64,000 bases of DNA from Thermoplasmata archaeon (GTDB taxonomy: Archaea > Thermoplasmatota > Thermoplasmata > Lutacidiplasmatales > UBA184), in NCBI GenBank assembly GCA_022749815.1, contig JAKIWV010000001.1:62001-126000 (forward strand). The letters run 5' to 3'. The position numbers and the translations under genes were made by a program. Shown here one piece after another: positions 55,986-64,000 of the stretch. Positions within the stretch are counted from its first letter, which is position 1; each line of letters opens with the position of its first letter. The notes under the pieces were generated by a model, which made no database searches, was not told where the DNA came from, and saw only the letters and a list, made by a program, of their open reading frames with translations.

Positions 55986-57500
55986 TCAGGAGGGGTCGGT
56001 ATACCGCCCCTCGCGGGGACTTGCGGGGGCTGCCGTGGGTTCCGGCAGCGGTTCCGGGTTGAAGCTGGACTCGTCGTACGCGCCCTGGACAGCGAGGCCG
56101 TTGGCTTCCAGGAAGGTTGTCTGGCGTCCCATGGAGTCCTGGCTCAGACGGGAGGCCAGCAGGCGAATCGGGTCGAAGAGGTCGCCCGGCGTCCTCGCCT
56201 GACTCAAGTAGGCACCGCTGCGCGAGACCGGGGGGGTTGGGGGCCCCGCGGATACCTCCCCGACCCCGAACGGTCGAATGTCGGGGAGCTCAACGTAGAG
56301 CATCCGACGCCCGGCACCGAACCGGATGACCGGGCCGATGAACTGCCCATCGGGGATTGGGGGAGTGCTGAGCGGTTCAGACCGAGCGTACGGGTCGCGG
56401 GCCGAGGGCCGGCTCGTGGACCCGTTCCCGTCGGGGGCGACAGGGTTTACGGGCCCCGGGCGTAAGACCACGCGGGGCCGGACGTTGCTCCGCTCGAGGA
56501 AGAACGCCAGGGCACGGGCTTCGTTCTCCCGGGACGGGGGACAGACCAGCACCAGCTCGCCTCCGCCGACCAACGCCGTCAGCAACAGGTCCCGAACGAA
56601 CGCGGGGAGCACCGAAGCGGCCGGAGGGGCGGATTGGAGAGACCTGTGTCCGAATCGGACAATGGCCAAGAGGATGCGAATGCCGTCAGAGAGGGCATGG
56701 AGCTTCGCCTCTCCCACCCGCTCCCGGTAGGGAATCGGGATCTGACGAACCGTCCAGTCGGCGCGGTGGGCCTTCAGGAAGAGCTCCGCCTCGATGCCGA
56801 AGTCGTTCGAAAGAAGGGCGAGTTCCCGGGCCCGTTGCACTTGCACCCCCCAAAAACCGCTGCAGACGTCTAGTATGGTGGCCCGGCTGAACTGTCCGGC
56901 GGCGAAGTTCAGTAGCGCGTTGCCGATCCGGTGCACGAGGTCACGGGCCCCCTTGGGCGGACCGGCGGCCGATTGGCGGACTCCTACGACGAGATGCGTG
57001 CCGGCGTCCAAGAGCTCGAGGGCCGGTAGGATGGAGGCTCCCGGATAGGTAGCGTCGGCGTCTAGCACGACCGCGTACTGTACGTTCCGCTCCCCCAGCC
57101 AATCGAGAGCTTCACGGATCGCGCCGCCCTTCCCGCGACTCACTTGCCGGAGGATTGGCAGGCCCCACGCGTTAGCGACCGCGAGGGTCCGGTCGGTGGA
57201 GCCCCCGTCGATAACGAGGGGGCGAACCCGCCACCCGGCGAGCCGGAGGCGCGCGAACGGGATGTCGGGGAGGGTCCGGGCTAGCCCCCGTTCCTCGTTC
57301 AGGGTTGGCAGGATAATCGCGGCGTTCGCCTCTTCGAACGAGGAGGTGAAAAGGGGAAGGGGGGCCCCGTCGTCGGCGCGATCCCCGGCATCCCGGAGGA
57401 CCGGGTTTTCTAGGTCCCCCAGGATGTTTGGCGCCCAAGGGAAATGACGGTCGTCCCCCCGGCGTGACGGCGACGTATAACCCCCCGATGGCGTGGCCAA
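55986..57500 (-). CDS. GT2 glycosyltransferase with a C-terminal secreted-family-like module
   Basis: A 504-residue protein. Residues about 55-300 are a GT2 domain: AAIILPTLNEERGLARTL, LVIDGGSTDRTLAVANAWG, YAVVLDADATYPG (DxD), and DVCSGFWGVQVQRARELAL. Residues about 305-505 are unusual: a Rossmann-like GGGELVLVCPPS then FIGPVIRFGAGRRMLYVEL, RPFGVGEV and SRSGAY, resembling GRPILRL...LFYVADGPQSYVFGF...RSGAY of the secreted proteins at 6071 and 15872. There is no membrane helix in the GT2 part. The start is TTG 57500, with TATA-like elements (minus strand) near 57521-57529 and 57537-57544. Confidence 0.8.
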   Translation of the reverse strand: MATPSGGYTSPSRRGDDRHFPWAPNILGDLENPVLRDAGDRADDGAPLPLFTSSFEEANAAIILPTLNEERGLARTLPDIPFARLRLAGWRVRPLVIDGGSTDRTLAVANAWGLPILRQVSRGKGGAIREALDWLGERNVQYAVVLDADATYPGASILPALELLDAGTHLVVGVRQSAAGPPKGARDLVHRIGNALLNFAAGQFSRATILDVCSGFWGVQVQRARELALLSNDFGIEAELFLKAHRADWTVRQIPIPYRERVGEAKLHALSDGIRILLAIVRFGHRSLQSAPPAASVLPAFVRDLLLTALVGGGELVLVCPPSRENEARALAFFLERSNVRPRVVLRPGPVNPVAPDGNGSTSRPSARDPYARSEPLSTPPIPDGQFIGPVIRFGAGRRMLYVELPDIRPFGVGEVSAGPPTPPVSRSGAYLSQARTPGDLFDPIRLLASRLSQDSMGRQTTFLEANGLAVQGAYDESSFNPEPLPEPTAAPASPREGRYTDPS

Positions 57501-57520
57501 GCAGCTCGACCCGGAAAGGC

Positions 57521-57544
57521 CCGTTAAAGGGCTCCCCTTTATAG
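57521..57544 (-). promoter_or_regulatory. TATA elements upstream of the GT2 gene
   Basis: On the minus strand CTATAAAG (57537-57544) and CCTTTAAC (57522-57529) lie about 40 and 25 bases before the TTG at 57500. The second fits leaderless spacing, the first a short leader. Confidence 0.5.
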
Positions 57545-57787
57545 AGGTTCGGTCGACGCGTTACCGGCACAAGCGATACCGAAGCTCGCCGGGTCGCACG
57601 GGCATTGGCCGCGGGAACGCCCCCGGGCCGAGGGGGGCCCCAGCCCGACGTCCCGTTTGGCCCCACAATGCCTATCAGCGGCGGAGCTTGCGGCCGAGGG
57701 TCCGCGTAGGGGGAGAGGCCTGCCGAGAAGCGAGGAGAGCCCACGCACGGGGTGGCCCGGATTCGTCGGGTGCTCCAGAGGCTGCGC

Positions 57788-58954
57788 ATGATTCCCGAAC
57801 CCCATGGCGGCAAGCTGGTCGACCGCTGGATCTCGGGCCCCGAGGCAGAACGCAGGGCGGCCGAGCTCAGCGACCTTCCCCAGGTGGCGGCATTCGTCGA
57901 CCAGCTATACGACGCGGAAAAGCTGGGCCTGGGGTCGTACAGCCCCTTGGACGGGTTCATGGATTCGACCACGCTGGAATCGGTTCTGCGTGCCGGTCGG
58001 TTACCGGACGGCACCGTGTGGCCGATACCGATCCTCTTCCCGATTACCGGGGAGCGCTTCGCGAAAACATCGGCGTCCCTGCAGGCGGGGGACGATCTCG
58101 CTATCGTGGACGGCGCGGGTCGACTGCTCGCGATTCTGCACCTCCAGGAAAAGTTTCGATTCGACAAGAAAGCCCTCGCACAGTCCGTCTACGGAACGAC
58201 GGACCCCGGCCACCCGAATGTCGCCGAGCTGCTGGCCGGAGCCGATGAGGCACTGGCCGGTAAAGTAGATCTGCTCCGCCGCCTCGAACTCGCCGGCCGG
58301 CCCCCCGAGCTTTCCCCCAAAGAAGCGCGCGTAACCTTCCAACAGAAGGGCTGGAACCGCGTCGCCGCCTACCAGTGTAGGAATCCGCCGCACACGGCGC
58401 ACGAATACATCCAGCGCCTCACGCTAGAGCGGGAGGACGTGGACGGGCTGTTCATCCACCCCGTCGTGGGACGGCTCAAGAAAGGCGACTACCGGCCCGA
58501 GGTCATCTTGCAGGCCTACGAAGCGCTCGTGAAGCACTACTACCCCCCCGACCGGGTCCTGATGAGCCCGCTCACGATTTCGATGCGGTATGCGGGACCC
58601 AAAGCGGCCCTGTTCCTCGCGATCGTCCGTAAGAACTACGGGTGCGGGCTCTACATCGTGGGGCGGGACCAGGCCGGGGTGGGGCGGTTCTACGACCCTT
58701 ACGCGGCCCACCGGATCTTCGACGAATACGACATCGGGGTCACTCCCCTCCGGTACGACGAATCGTTCTTCTGCCGCCGATGCGGGTGGATGGCGAGCGC
58801 CAAGACCTGCGTGCATCCGACCACCGACCGGATGGACACGAGCCAGACCCGGATTCGCCAAGTGCTAGCAGAGGGCGGCGAACTCCCTCTCGAGCTCCTC
58901 CGACCCGAAGTGGCCGCCATCCTGCGCCAGCCCGATGTGATCCTGACCGAATGA
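57788..58954 (+). CDS. sat: Sulfate adenylyltransferase (ATP sulfurylase)
   Basis: Makes adenylyl sulfate (APS) from ATP and sulfate. A 388-residue enzyme from ATG 57788 (MIPEPHGGKLVDR, matching the family start); a GTG at 57752 adds only 12 residues. Seen: YQCRNPPHTAHEYIQ (the QxRNPxHxxH ATP-binding motif), HPVVGRLKKGDYRPEV, ISMRYAGPKAALFLAIVRKN, GRDQAGVGRFYDPY, and a zinc site in FFCRRCGWMASAKTC. The usual GRDHAG motif has Gln in place of His. Paired with APS kinase 250 bases downstream, it feeds PAPS to the two sulfotransferases; the locus lacks reductases, so assimilation is unlikely to be its main role. Confidence 0.92.
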   Translation: MIPEPHGGKLVDRWISGPEAERRAAELSDLPQVAAFVDQLYDAEKLGLGSYSPLDGFMDSTTLESVLRAGRLPDGTVWPIPILFPITGERFAKTSASLQAGDDLAIVDGAGRLLAILHLQEKFRFDKKALAQSVYGTTDPGHPNVAELLAGADEALAGKVDLLRRLELAGRPPELSPKEARVTFQQKGWNRVAAYQCRNPPHTAHEYIQRLTLEREDVDGLFIHPVVGRLKKGDYRPEVILQAYEALVKHYYPPDRVLMSPLTISMRYAGPKAALFLAIVRKNYGCGLYIVGRDQAGVGRFYDPYAAHRIFDEYDIGVTPLRYDESFFCRRCGWMASAKTCVHPTTDRMDTSQTRIRQVLAEGGELPLELLRPEVAAILRQPDVILTE

Positions 58955-59207
58955 ACTGCATCAGTGGGTTCCTCTGCCGCCCGCTCCTCCGGGAGCACGT
59001 CGACGGCCGGATGCCGCAGTGGTCGTTGGCGGGTTTATCGCGAACCCCCCCTTTGCCGGCGGAAATCAGCCAGGCTCCCAGGTCGGATTCGGGCACATGG
59101 GGGTACCACCCGGATCGGACCGGCTGAGGGCGGCAATGCGTCATCCTACGCATAGCGCAACGGCCATAAGCGGGGCCCGCTCCCCCCTCGGGACACGGGA
59201 CGGCGGC
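58955..59207. other. Intergenic region between sat and cysC
   Basis: No separate gene recognised. TATA-like CATAAG at 59165-59170 lies about 40 bases before the cysC ATG. Confidence 0.3.
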
Positions 59208-59813
59208 ATGGAGCGAGGTATCCACGGCTTTTGCATTTGGCTGACGGGACTCCCGAGCGCCGGGAAGACGACCATTGCCCACGAGCTCTCGCCGAGGCTT
59301 CGGACCCTCGGCTTGCATGCTGAACTGCTCGACGGGGATGAAATTCGGAAGGGGTTGAGCGCAGACCTCGGGTTCGACCGAAAGTCCCGGGAGACCCACG
59401 CCGGCCGGGTGGCCTTCGTAGCCAAGCTACTGGCGCGGAACGGAGCGATACCGATCGTGGCCCTCATTTCCCCGTACCGCTCCTCGCGGGCGAAGGCTCG
59501 GGCCGAGATCGGCCGATTCGTTGAGGTTTACGTCAACACACCCATCGGGGTGTGCGAGGAACGCGATGTCAAGGGACTCTACAAGCGGGCCCGAGCCGGC
59601 GAGGTGAAGGAGATGACCGGCGTGGACGACCCCTACGAGTCCCCCGAGTTCCCTGAGATCGTAGTCGAGACGGTGCGACTCAGCCCCGCAGAGTCGGCGG
59701 ACCTGATCCTGAGCGAGCTCGTACGCCAGGGCTGGCTCCCGCGAGGCTCCGAGGAAACCCGGGCGTCGAGCCGGACCGGTCCAGATTCTGCGTCGGCCCT
59801 CTCCGGCGGCTGA
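59208..59813 (+). CDS. cysC: Adenylyl-sulfate kinase
   Basis: Phosphorylates APS to PAPS, the sulfate donor. A 201-residue protein from ATG 59208 (MERGIHGFCIWLTG); the upstream frame to 59019 has no family similarity. Seen: Walker A GLPSAGKTTIAHELS, LLDGDEIRKGLSADLGF, the FDRKSRETHAGRVAFVAKLL segment, ALISPYRSSRAKAR, and KGLYKRARAGEVKEMTGVDD, all diagnostic. The last 40 residues form an extra Ser/Arg-rich tail. With sat it forms a PAPS synthesis unit; the sulfotransferases lie 10-25 kb away. Confidence 0.93.
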   Translation: MERGIHGFCIWLTGLPSAGKTTIAHELSPRLRTLGLHAELLDGDEIRKGLSADLGFDRKSRETHAGRVAFVAKLLARNGAIPIVALISPYRSSRAKARAEIGRFVEVYVNTPIGVCEERDVKGLYKRARAGEVKEMTGVDDPYESPEFPEIVVETVRLSPAESADLILSELVRQGWLPRGSEETRASSRTGPDSASALSGG

Positions 59814-60204
59814 AGCACAAGAGTCGTGGCCGGACCCTTCGAGTTCCGGCGGTCCGACGAGCCAGATCCTTCCCGACCTTGCCCACCGAACCCAGTCGAG
59901 TCCGACAGACGGCCACGCGGCGCTCGGACTTTCTATCCTCGGGCTAGGGCGGAATTCATTGTCGCCCGACGGCGACTCAACGAGCACGGTGAGTAGTCAG
60001 CGACTCCTCACTACGTGGTCGAGGACTTCGGGCCGGTGGCGGCCCCGCTGCGCCGGCGGCTTTCCAAGGCAGCGTCCCTGCGAGCGCGAGGAGTTCGGTG
60101 GCTCCGCGCGAGCCGGCCGCGGGGGGAACCGCTGCCGCGACGGCTCCCTAGGGCACCGGCCCCTCCTGAAGCGGATTCAATTCCCGGGTCTTGCCGGTTC
60201 GTCG
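59814..60204. other. Intergenic DNA without a recognisable gene
   Basis: About 390 bases between cysC and the CoxG-like gene. The frames there have no domain or start signal. Confidence 0.3.
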
Positions 60205-60636
60205 TCAGGAAGCGGCGAGTCGGGCCGTGAGTTTCTTCTCGAACTCGGCGGGATACTCCTTCATCGACTTCGCGACCAGGTTGTTGATTACGTATCGAAG
60301 GGCGCCTTGTCCCTCGTACCGCAGGTCGAGCGCGACCTCGGTGTGGGTCGCGTCTCGGGCCTTGAGCTGGAGCGAGCCCTCGATGCGGACCTCCTTGGCG
60401 AGGGCCACGAAAGCGACCTTCTCGGGCGGCATTGGAGCGTGGTCGACGGTGAACGTCAGCTCTCGACGAATGAGACCCTGCTTGACCTCGACCTTCCAGA
60501 TCGCCTGGGTGGGCGAAAGATTCTGCATCGAGATGACGCCGGGGATTGTCGCGGCAAGGAAGTTCGGGTCCGTTAGTACTTGGAACACCTGAGCGACGGT
60601 TCCCGTCGCGTTCAGCGTGGCGGTCACGTTCGGCAT
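60205..60636 (-). CDS. SRPBCC / CoxG-like protein
   Basis: A 143-residue START/SRPBCC fold protein of the carbon-monoxide dehydrogenase subunit G (CoxG) type. Seen: TVAQVFQVLTDPNFLAATIPG (the DPxxxAxxIPG signature), VEVKQGLIRRELTFTVD, SLQLKARDATHTEVALDLRY, then a terminal helix (KSMKEYPAEFEKKLTARL). Such proteins bind hydrophobic ligands and are not restricted to CO oxidation; no cox genes are nearby. The start is ATG 60636, divergent from the aminotransferase gene with a shared 140-base region. Confidence 0.8.
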   Translation of the reverse strand: MPNVTATLNATGTVAQVFQVLTDPNFLAATIPGVISMQNLSPTQAIWKVEVKQGLIRRELTFTVDHAPMPPEKVAFVALAKEVRIEGSLQLKARDATHTEVALDLRYEGQGALRYVINNLVAKSMKEYPAEFEKKLTARLAAS

Positions 60637-60777
60637 CGGTTCTCTCCGTCGGCTCCGAGGGGCGCCCAGTTCGGCGCGATAGATAACGCCGCGTCAGGGA
60701 ATGGCCGTCAATGCGCCGGTCTATTCTCCACGAAGCCACTTTACGCTCCCGTGCCTCTTGGCGAGCCCCGGACGGAG

Positions 60778-62001
60778 ATGTCACGGACCTCACCCTACCG
60801 CTCCGGTCTCACCATCGAGGACCCGCGCGTGAGCCAGCGGGTGCAGGGCTTTCCCGAATCCGTGATCCGGGAGATGACCCGGATCGCCGCGCTCCATGGG
60901 GCGGTCAACCTGGCCCAAGGGTTCCCGGACTTCGACCCGCCCCCCGAGCTATTGGAAGCGGCGAAGCGGGCCGTCGACCATGGTGGAAATCAGTATTCGA
61001 TCACCTGGGGCGACCCCGGTCTCCGGGCGGCCATCTCCCGCAAGGCCCGGGAGTTCAACGGCATCGAGTCCGATCCGGAACAGAACCTCGTCGTGACGTG
61101 CGGTGCCACGGAAGCGATGATGGCGAGCATGCTGTCGCTCATCGACCCGGGCGACGAGGCGGTGATCTTCGAGCCCTTCTACGAGAACTACGGACCCGAC
61201 GCGCGCGTCAGCGGCGCGACGCCGCGTCATGTTCGCCTCGAATGGCCGGACTGGCACCTCGACGAGGAGGCGCTCAAGTCGGCCTTCAACGAAAAGACCA
61301 AGGTCCTGATCCTGAACACGCCGAACAACCCGACCGGAAAGGTGTTCACCCAGGCCGAACTGAAACTGCTGGCCGACCTCTGCACCGACCACGACGTCGT
61401 GGCCGTCACGGACGAGATCTACGAGCACATGGTGTACGACGGCGGCCGGCACATCTCCGTGGCCACCCTAGGGAGCATGGCCGAGCGCACCGTCACCATC
61501 AACGGCCTGTCGAAGACGTACTCCGCGACCGGCTGGCGCGTCGGCTGGGCCATCGCACCGTCGACGCTCGCCACGGCCATCCGACGGGCGCACGACTTCC
61601 TCACCGTCTGCGCCCCGCACGCATTCCAACTCGCGGGGGTCGCCGCGCTCGCCATGCCCCCGTCCTACTACGACGAGCTTCGGAGAAGCTACCAGGCCAA
61701 ACGCGACCGGTTGGTGACCGCCCTTCGGGCGGCCGGGATCGATTGCCGACCGCCCGGCGGCACCTACTACGTGATGACAGACTTCTCCGCCTTCCCGTTC
61801 GCGGACGATTGGGCGTTCGCCATGCACCTCATCCAGAGCTGCCAGATCGCCACGGTGCCCGGCAGCAGCTTCTACGCCGACCCCCGGTCGGGTCGTAAGC
61901 AGGTTCGGTTCGTCTTCTGCAAGCGGGAAACTACCCTCGATGACGCGATTGCCCGCCTCGGGCGGTGGGAACAGGGACGCGACCACTCCTGGCCCACTTG
62001 A
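60778..62001 (+). CDS. Class I PLP-dependent aminotransferase
   Basis: A 407-residue fold type I aminotransferase of the kynurenine/glutamine transaminase K or aspartate type. Seen: ALHGAVNLAQGFPDFDPP, YSITWGDPGLRAAISRKA, TCGATEAMMASMLSLIDPG, ILNTPNNPTGKVF, VTDEIYEHMVYD, and the PLP lysine motif INGLSKTYSATGWRVGW. The C-terminal FSAFPFADDWAFAMHLIQSC and KQVRFVFCKRE close the active site. The start is ATG 60778 with GGAG directly before it; longer frames to 60580 overlap the divergent CoxG-like gene. It may serve amino acid or keto acid metabolism; substrate unknown. Confidence 0.92.
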   Translation: MSRTSPYRSGLTIEDPRVSQRVQGFPESVIREMTRIAALHGAVNLAQGFPDFDPPPELLEAAKRAVDHGGNQYSITWGDPGLRAAISRKAREFNGIESDPEQNLVVTCGATEAMMASMLSLIDPGDEAVIFEPFYENYGPDARVSGATPRHVRLEWPDWHLDEEALKSAFNEKTKVLILNTPNNPTGKVFTQAELKLLADLCTDHDVVAVTDEIYEHMVYDGGRHISVATLGSMAERTVTINGLSKTYSATGWRVGWAIAPSTLATAIRRAHDFLTVCAPHAFQLAGVAALAMPPSYYDELRRSYQAKRDRLVTALRAAGIDCRPPGGTYYVMTDFSAFPFADDWAFAMHLIQSCQIATVPGSSFYADPRSGRKQVRFVFCKRETTLDDAIARLGRWEQGRDHSWPT

Positions 62002-62106
62002 ACCGGCCGCCGGCCTCCGCTAGCGATATCAACCGGGACCCTTTGGAGCGCCCGCTCACAGGTCCGGGCCCGACTCGCCCCGCCCGGTGACGGCCAGGGT
62101 AGAACC

Positions 62107-64000
62107 TTGAACTACACGACCGACTCGGTTCCCACCCGCGAGCGGCAGTACGGTTTCCCCCTCCGGTCCCGCTCTCGCCGTGGGACGCTGGCCATCGTCA
62201 CAGTGCTCGCGCTGGTGCTGGTCGGTCTGGTTCCATCGTCGATGTCCACCCATTCGGACCGGGGGCAGGGTCGGCTCGCCTCCTCCGTGGTTCCCTTGCC
62301 CCCTCCGCCCGCACCCCGCCCGACCGTCCCGGTCCCCCCGCACCCGAATCCTGGAGGCCTCCAGTGCGACGGGATGTACTGGGCCGACTGGGTCTGGGCC
62401 AACTATTCGCCCTCGTGGTGCTATGGCCACGACGAACCCACGATGAGCTTCGTCTCGACGGCCCCGGGCTCGGGTGGGGACGCCAACTATTCCCTCACCC
62501 TCCCTGCAGACGGTACTTACACCCAAGGAGACTTCTACGCCACCATCTGGTTCGGCGGCGTTGTCTATGATCCGGGCTCCATTAGCAACCAGGCCTACCT
62601 CGAGCTACAACTGTATCCGGCCCCCCCCATGTTTACTGGGCCGGGAAGCGGGGCGAACGACTGCCTGCCCAACGGCGCCTTCAACCCGGTCTATACGCCG
62701 GGCTCCAACATCTGGTTCGCTTGCGCGATAGTGTGGCAGGTAACGTCGACGGAGAACGCCGCGTTCGCGGGCCCGTTGGACGTCCACGGCACGACGTCTA
62801 TTCTCGAGTTCCGGAGCAATGACCATCTGTTTGTCAACCTCACCGGCGTCGCCCAGAGCGCCACGCAACCGTGGCAGATCACGCTCACCGACACCACTAC
62901 CAACAACTACGGAACGGTCGCGCTTCAGAACGGGTCGAAGATACTGCCGCCCTACTACTCGACCGCGGCGGCAGCCAACGTTCTCGCCTGGGGGGCGAGC
63001 CAGCCCGGCGCCGTCGCCTTCTCCTATGAGATCGGCCATGCGCTGAATCCGGTCATCCCCGCCGGCGGTACCTACGGAGGTTGCTATCCCGGCGACCTCG
63101 CCTGCGATAGCTACTGGCCGGGCCGGTGGGCCCAGAGCGGACAGCTCCAACTCACACTCCCCATCATGGGGTTGGCAGCAAGCCGCACCTTTCCGACGCA
63201 GATCGGCCTCAGCTCCTCTGCCGGCGGCGAGAGCTGGATCAACAACACCGGGGCCGGCTCCACGTGCACCGGCCCGAACTGGTCGACCGCGACGAATTGC
63301 ATCTACCCGTGGTACATCTATCGTGGCCAGAACTACTCACTGACCTTCGATGCCAACAACTTAACCAACGATACGCACGACTACGGGAACTGGTACCAGT
63401 TTCCCGGCGTTGCGAGCTCCCACGCCACCCATGCCGCCCCTTGGGGAACCCTGAACTCGACCGTTACGCCCGCGACCGCCACCGTCGACTTCAACCCCCT
63501 GCGGACGACGCACGTACTCACCGTGCTGCCGGGCGGCAAGTTCAGTGGACAGTTCATGGAAGGCCCGTACTGGCTCAACGTCAGCGCGCCCGGATGCGTG
63601 AGTTCGTCCACGTTCGTCTACCTCAAGACCGCGGCCCTGTACAACACTCCCGTCATCCTGTCGTGTAGAGGAGTCTACGCGGTCACGTTCAACGAAGTCG
63701 GATTGCCGCTCGGAACCCCGTGGTCGGTTACGTACAACGGGACAACGATGGGAGGGACGGGCGGCACCGGGATCGTGTTCCACGAGCCCAATGGGACCGT
63801 GCCGTACACCGTGCTCTCGCCCATTCCCGGCGCCGCGGGCATCCGGTACTTGGCCACCCCCAGCGGTGGCAACGTGGTGGTCAACGGTGCACCGGTCCCC
63901 GTCCCCGTCTCGTACGTGACCCAGTACCAGTTCACGGCGACGGCCTCACCTGCGGCGGGCGGAACGGCGACTCCTGCGTCCTCGTGGTCCGCCCCCGGCA
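62107..64000 (+). CDS. Large secreted beta-rich protein, truncated by the window edge
   Basis: An open frame runs from the TTG at 62107 to the end of the window without a stop (631 codons). Order: basic start and signal/anchor (RGTLAIVTVLALVLVGLVPSS), Pro-rich linker, then a long outer region rich in sequons and Trp (MYWADWVWANYSPSWCYG; ADGTYTQGDFYATIWFGG; QPWQITLTDTTTNNYG; WINNTGAGSTCTG), a thermopsin-type repeat YAVTFNEVGLPLGTPWSV, and YQFTATASPAAGGTATP where the window stops. The many Cys and the anchor suggest a surface-layer-associated protein. It follows the aminotransferase after 100 bases. I did not identify a protease or other catalytic site. Confidence 0.75.
   Translation, partial: MNYTTDSVPTRERQYGFPLRSRSRRGTLAIVTVLALVLVGLVPSSMSTHSDRGQGRLASSVVPLPPPPAPRPTVPVPPHPNPGGLQCDGMYWADWVWANYSPSWCYGHDEPTMSFVSTAPGSGGDANYSLTLPADGTYTQGDFYATIWFGGVVYDPGSISNQAYLELQLYPAPPMFTGPGSGANDCLPNGAFNPVYTPGSNIWFACAIVWQVTSTENAAFAGPLDVHGTTSILEFRSNDHLFVNLTGVAQSATQPWQITLTDTTTNNYGTVALQNGSKILPPYYSTAAAANVLAWGASQPGAVAFSYEIGHALNPVIPAGGTYGGCYPGDLACDSYWPGRWAQSGQLQLTLPIMGLAASRTFPTQIGLSSSAGGESWINNTGAGSTCTGPNWSTATNCIYPWYIYRGQNYSLTFDANNLTNDTHDYGNWYQFPGVASSHATHAAPWGTLNSTVTPATATVDFNPLRTTHVLTVLPGGKFSGQFMEGPYWLNVSAPGCVSSSTFVYLKTAALYNTPVILSCRGVYAVTFNEVGLPLGTPWSVTYNGTTMGGTGGTGIVFHEPNGTVPYTVLSPIPGAAGIRYLATPSGGNVVVNGAPVPVPVSYVTQYQFTATASPAAGGTATPASSWSAPG

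Noticed and set aside
57172-58167. Minus-strand frame of 331 residues across the GT2/sat boundary
   Set aside because: It is antisense to sat and out of frame with GT2, with no domain; both real genes have clear motifs.
60711-61898. Plus-strand frame of 395 residues over the aminotransferase
   Set aside because: Same region, wrong frame, Arg-rich; the class I aminotransferase motifs are in the other frame.

Overview
The window looks like chromosomal DNA of a high-GC archaeon, most likely of the Thermoplasmatota. I infer this from archaeal TATA elements about 25-35 bases upstream of many start codons with no Shine-Dalgarno site (leaderless genes), frequent GTG/TTG starts, secreted proteins built from thermopsin-type 'ETGLPxGTxW' repeats, a PF01637-type archaeal ATPase, a DUF1616 protein and a CPA2-type antiporter. 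I saw no tRNA, rRNA or CRISPR array.

Left part (1-11.5 kb): a dolichol-phosphate-type glycosyltransferase, a broken tyrosine recombinase, an archaeal ATPase, a GDP-sugar reductase-like SDR, gene-poor DNA with a micro-ORF and a nested hairpin, a lineage-specific secreted protein, a wHTH-MNT/HEPN pair, a methyltransferase, a PYROXD2-like oxidoreductase and a VapBC pair with a clear operator.

Middle part (11.8-50.2 kb): a cell-surface and glycan island. Four secreted SapM-like (PF04185) phosphatases alternate with UDP-glucose pyrophosphorylase, UDP-glucose dehydrogenase, an AsnB-type amidotransferase, a flippase, a divergent pyruvate-kinase-like protein, a beta-helix protein, an FN3 protein, DUF1616, a tandemly duplicated small membrane protein, a large GT-C-like membrane protein, a glycosidase-like protein missing its usual acid/base, a GalE-like epimerase and two sulfotransferases.

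Right part (50.2-64 kb): a methyltransferase bracketed by remnants of the same insertion sequence, three GT4 and one GT2 glycosyltransferases, ATP sulfurylase and APS kinase (together making PAPS), a CoxG-like protein, a class I aminotransferase, and a large secreted protein that runs off the right edge.

Taken together the genes suggest synthesis, export and decoration of a surface polysaccharide or glycoprotein glycan. GalU and UGDH would supply UDP-glucuronate, AsnB could amidate it, GT2/GT4 enzymes assemble the chain, the flippase exports the lipid-linked glycan, and Sat + CysC + two sulfotransferases could sulfate it. Many large repeat-containing, N-glycosylation-sequon-rich surface proteins are encoded alongside. 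The most unusual elements are the four-member phosphatase family with rearranged domain orders, a new secreted protein family whose beta module may be fused to a glycosyltransferase, and a 2 x 50-residue duplicated membrane protein.
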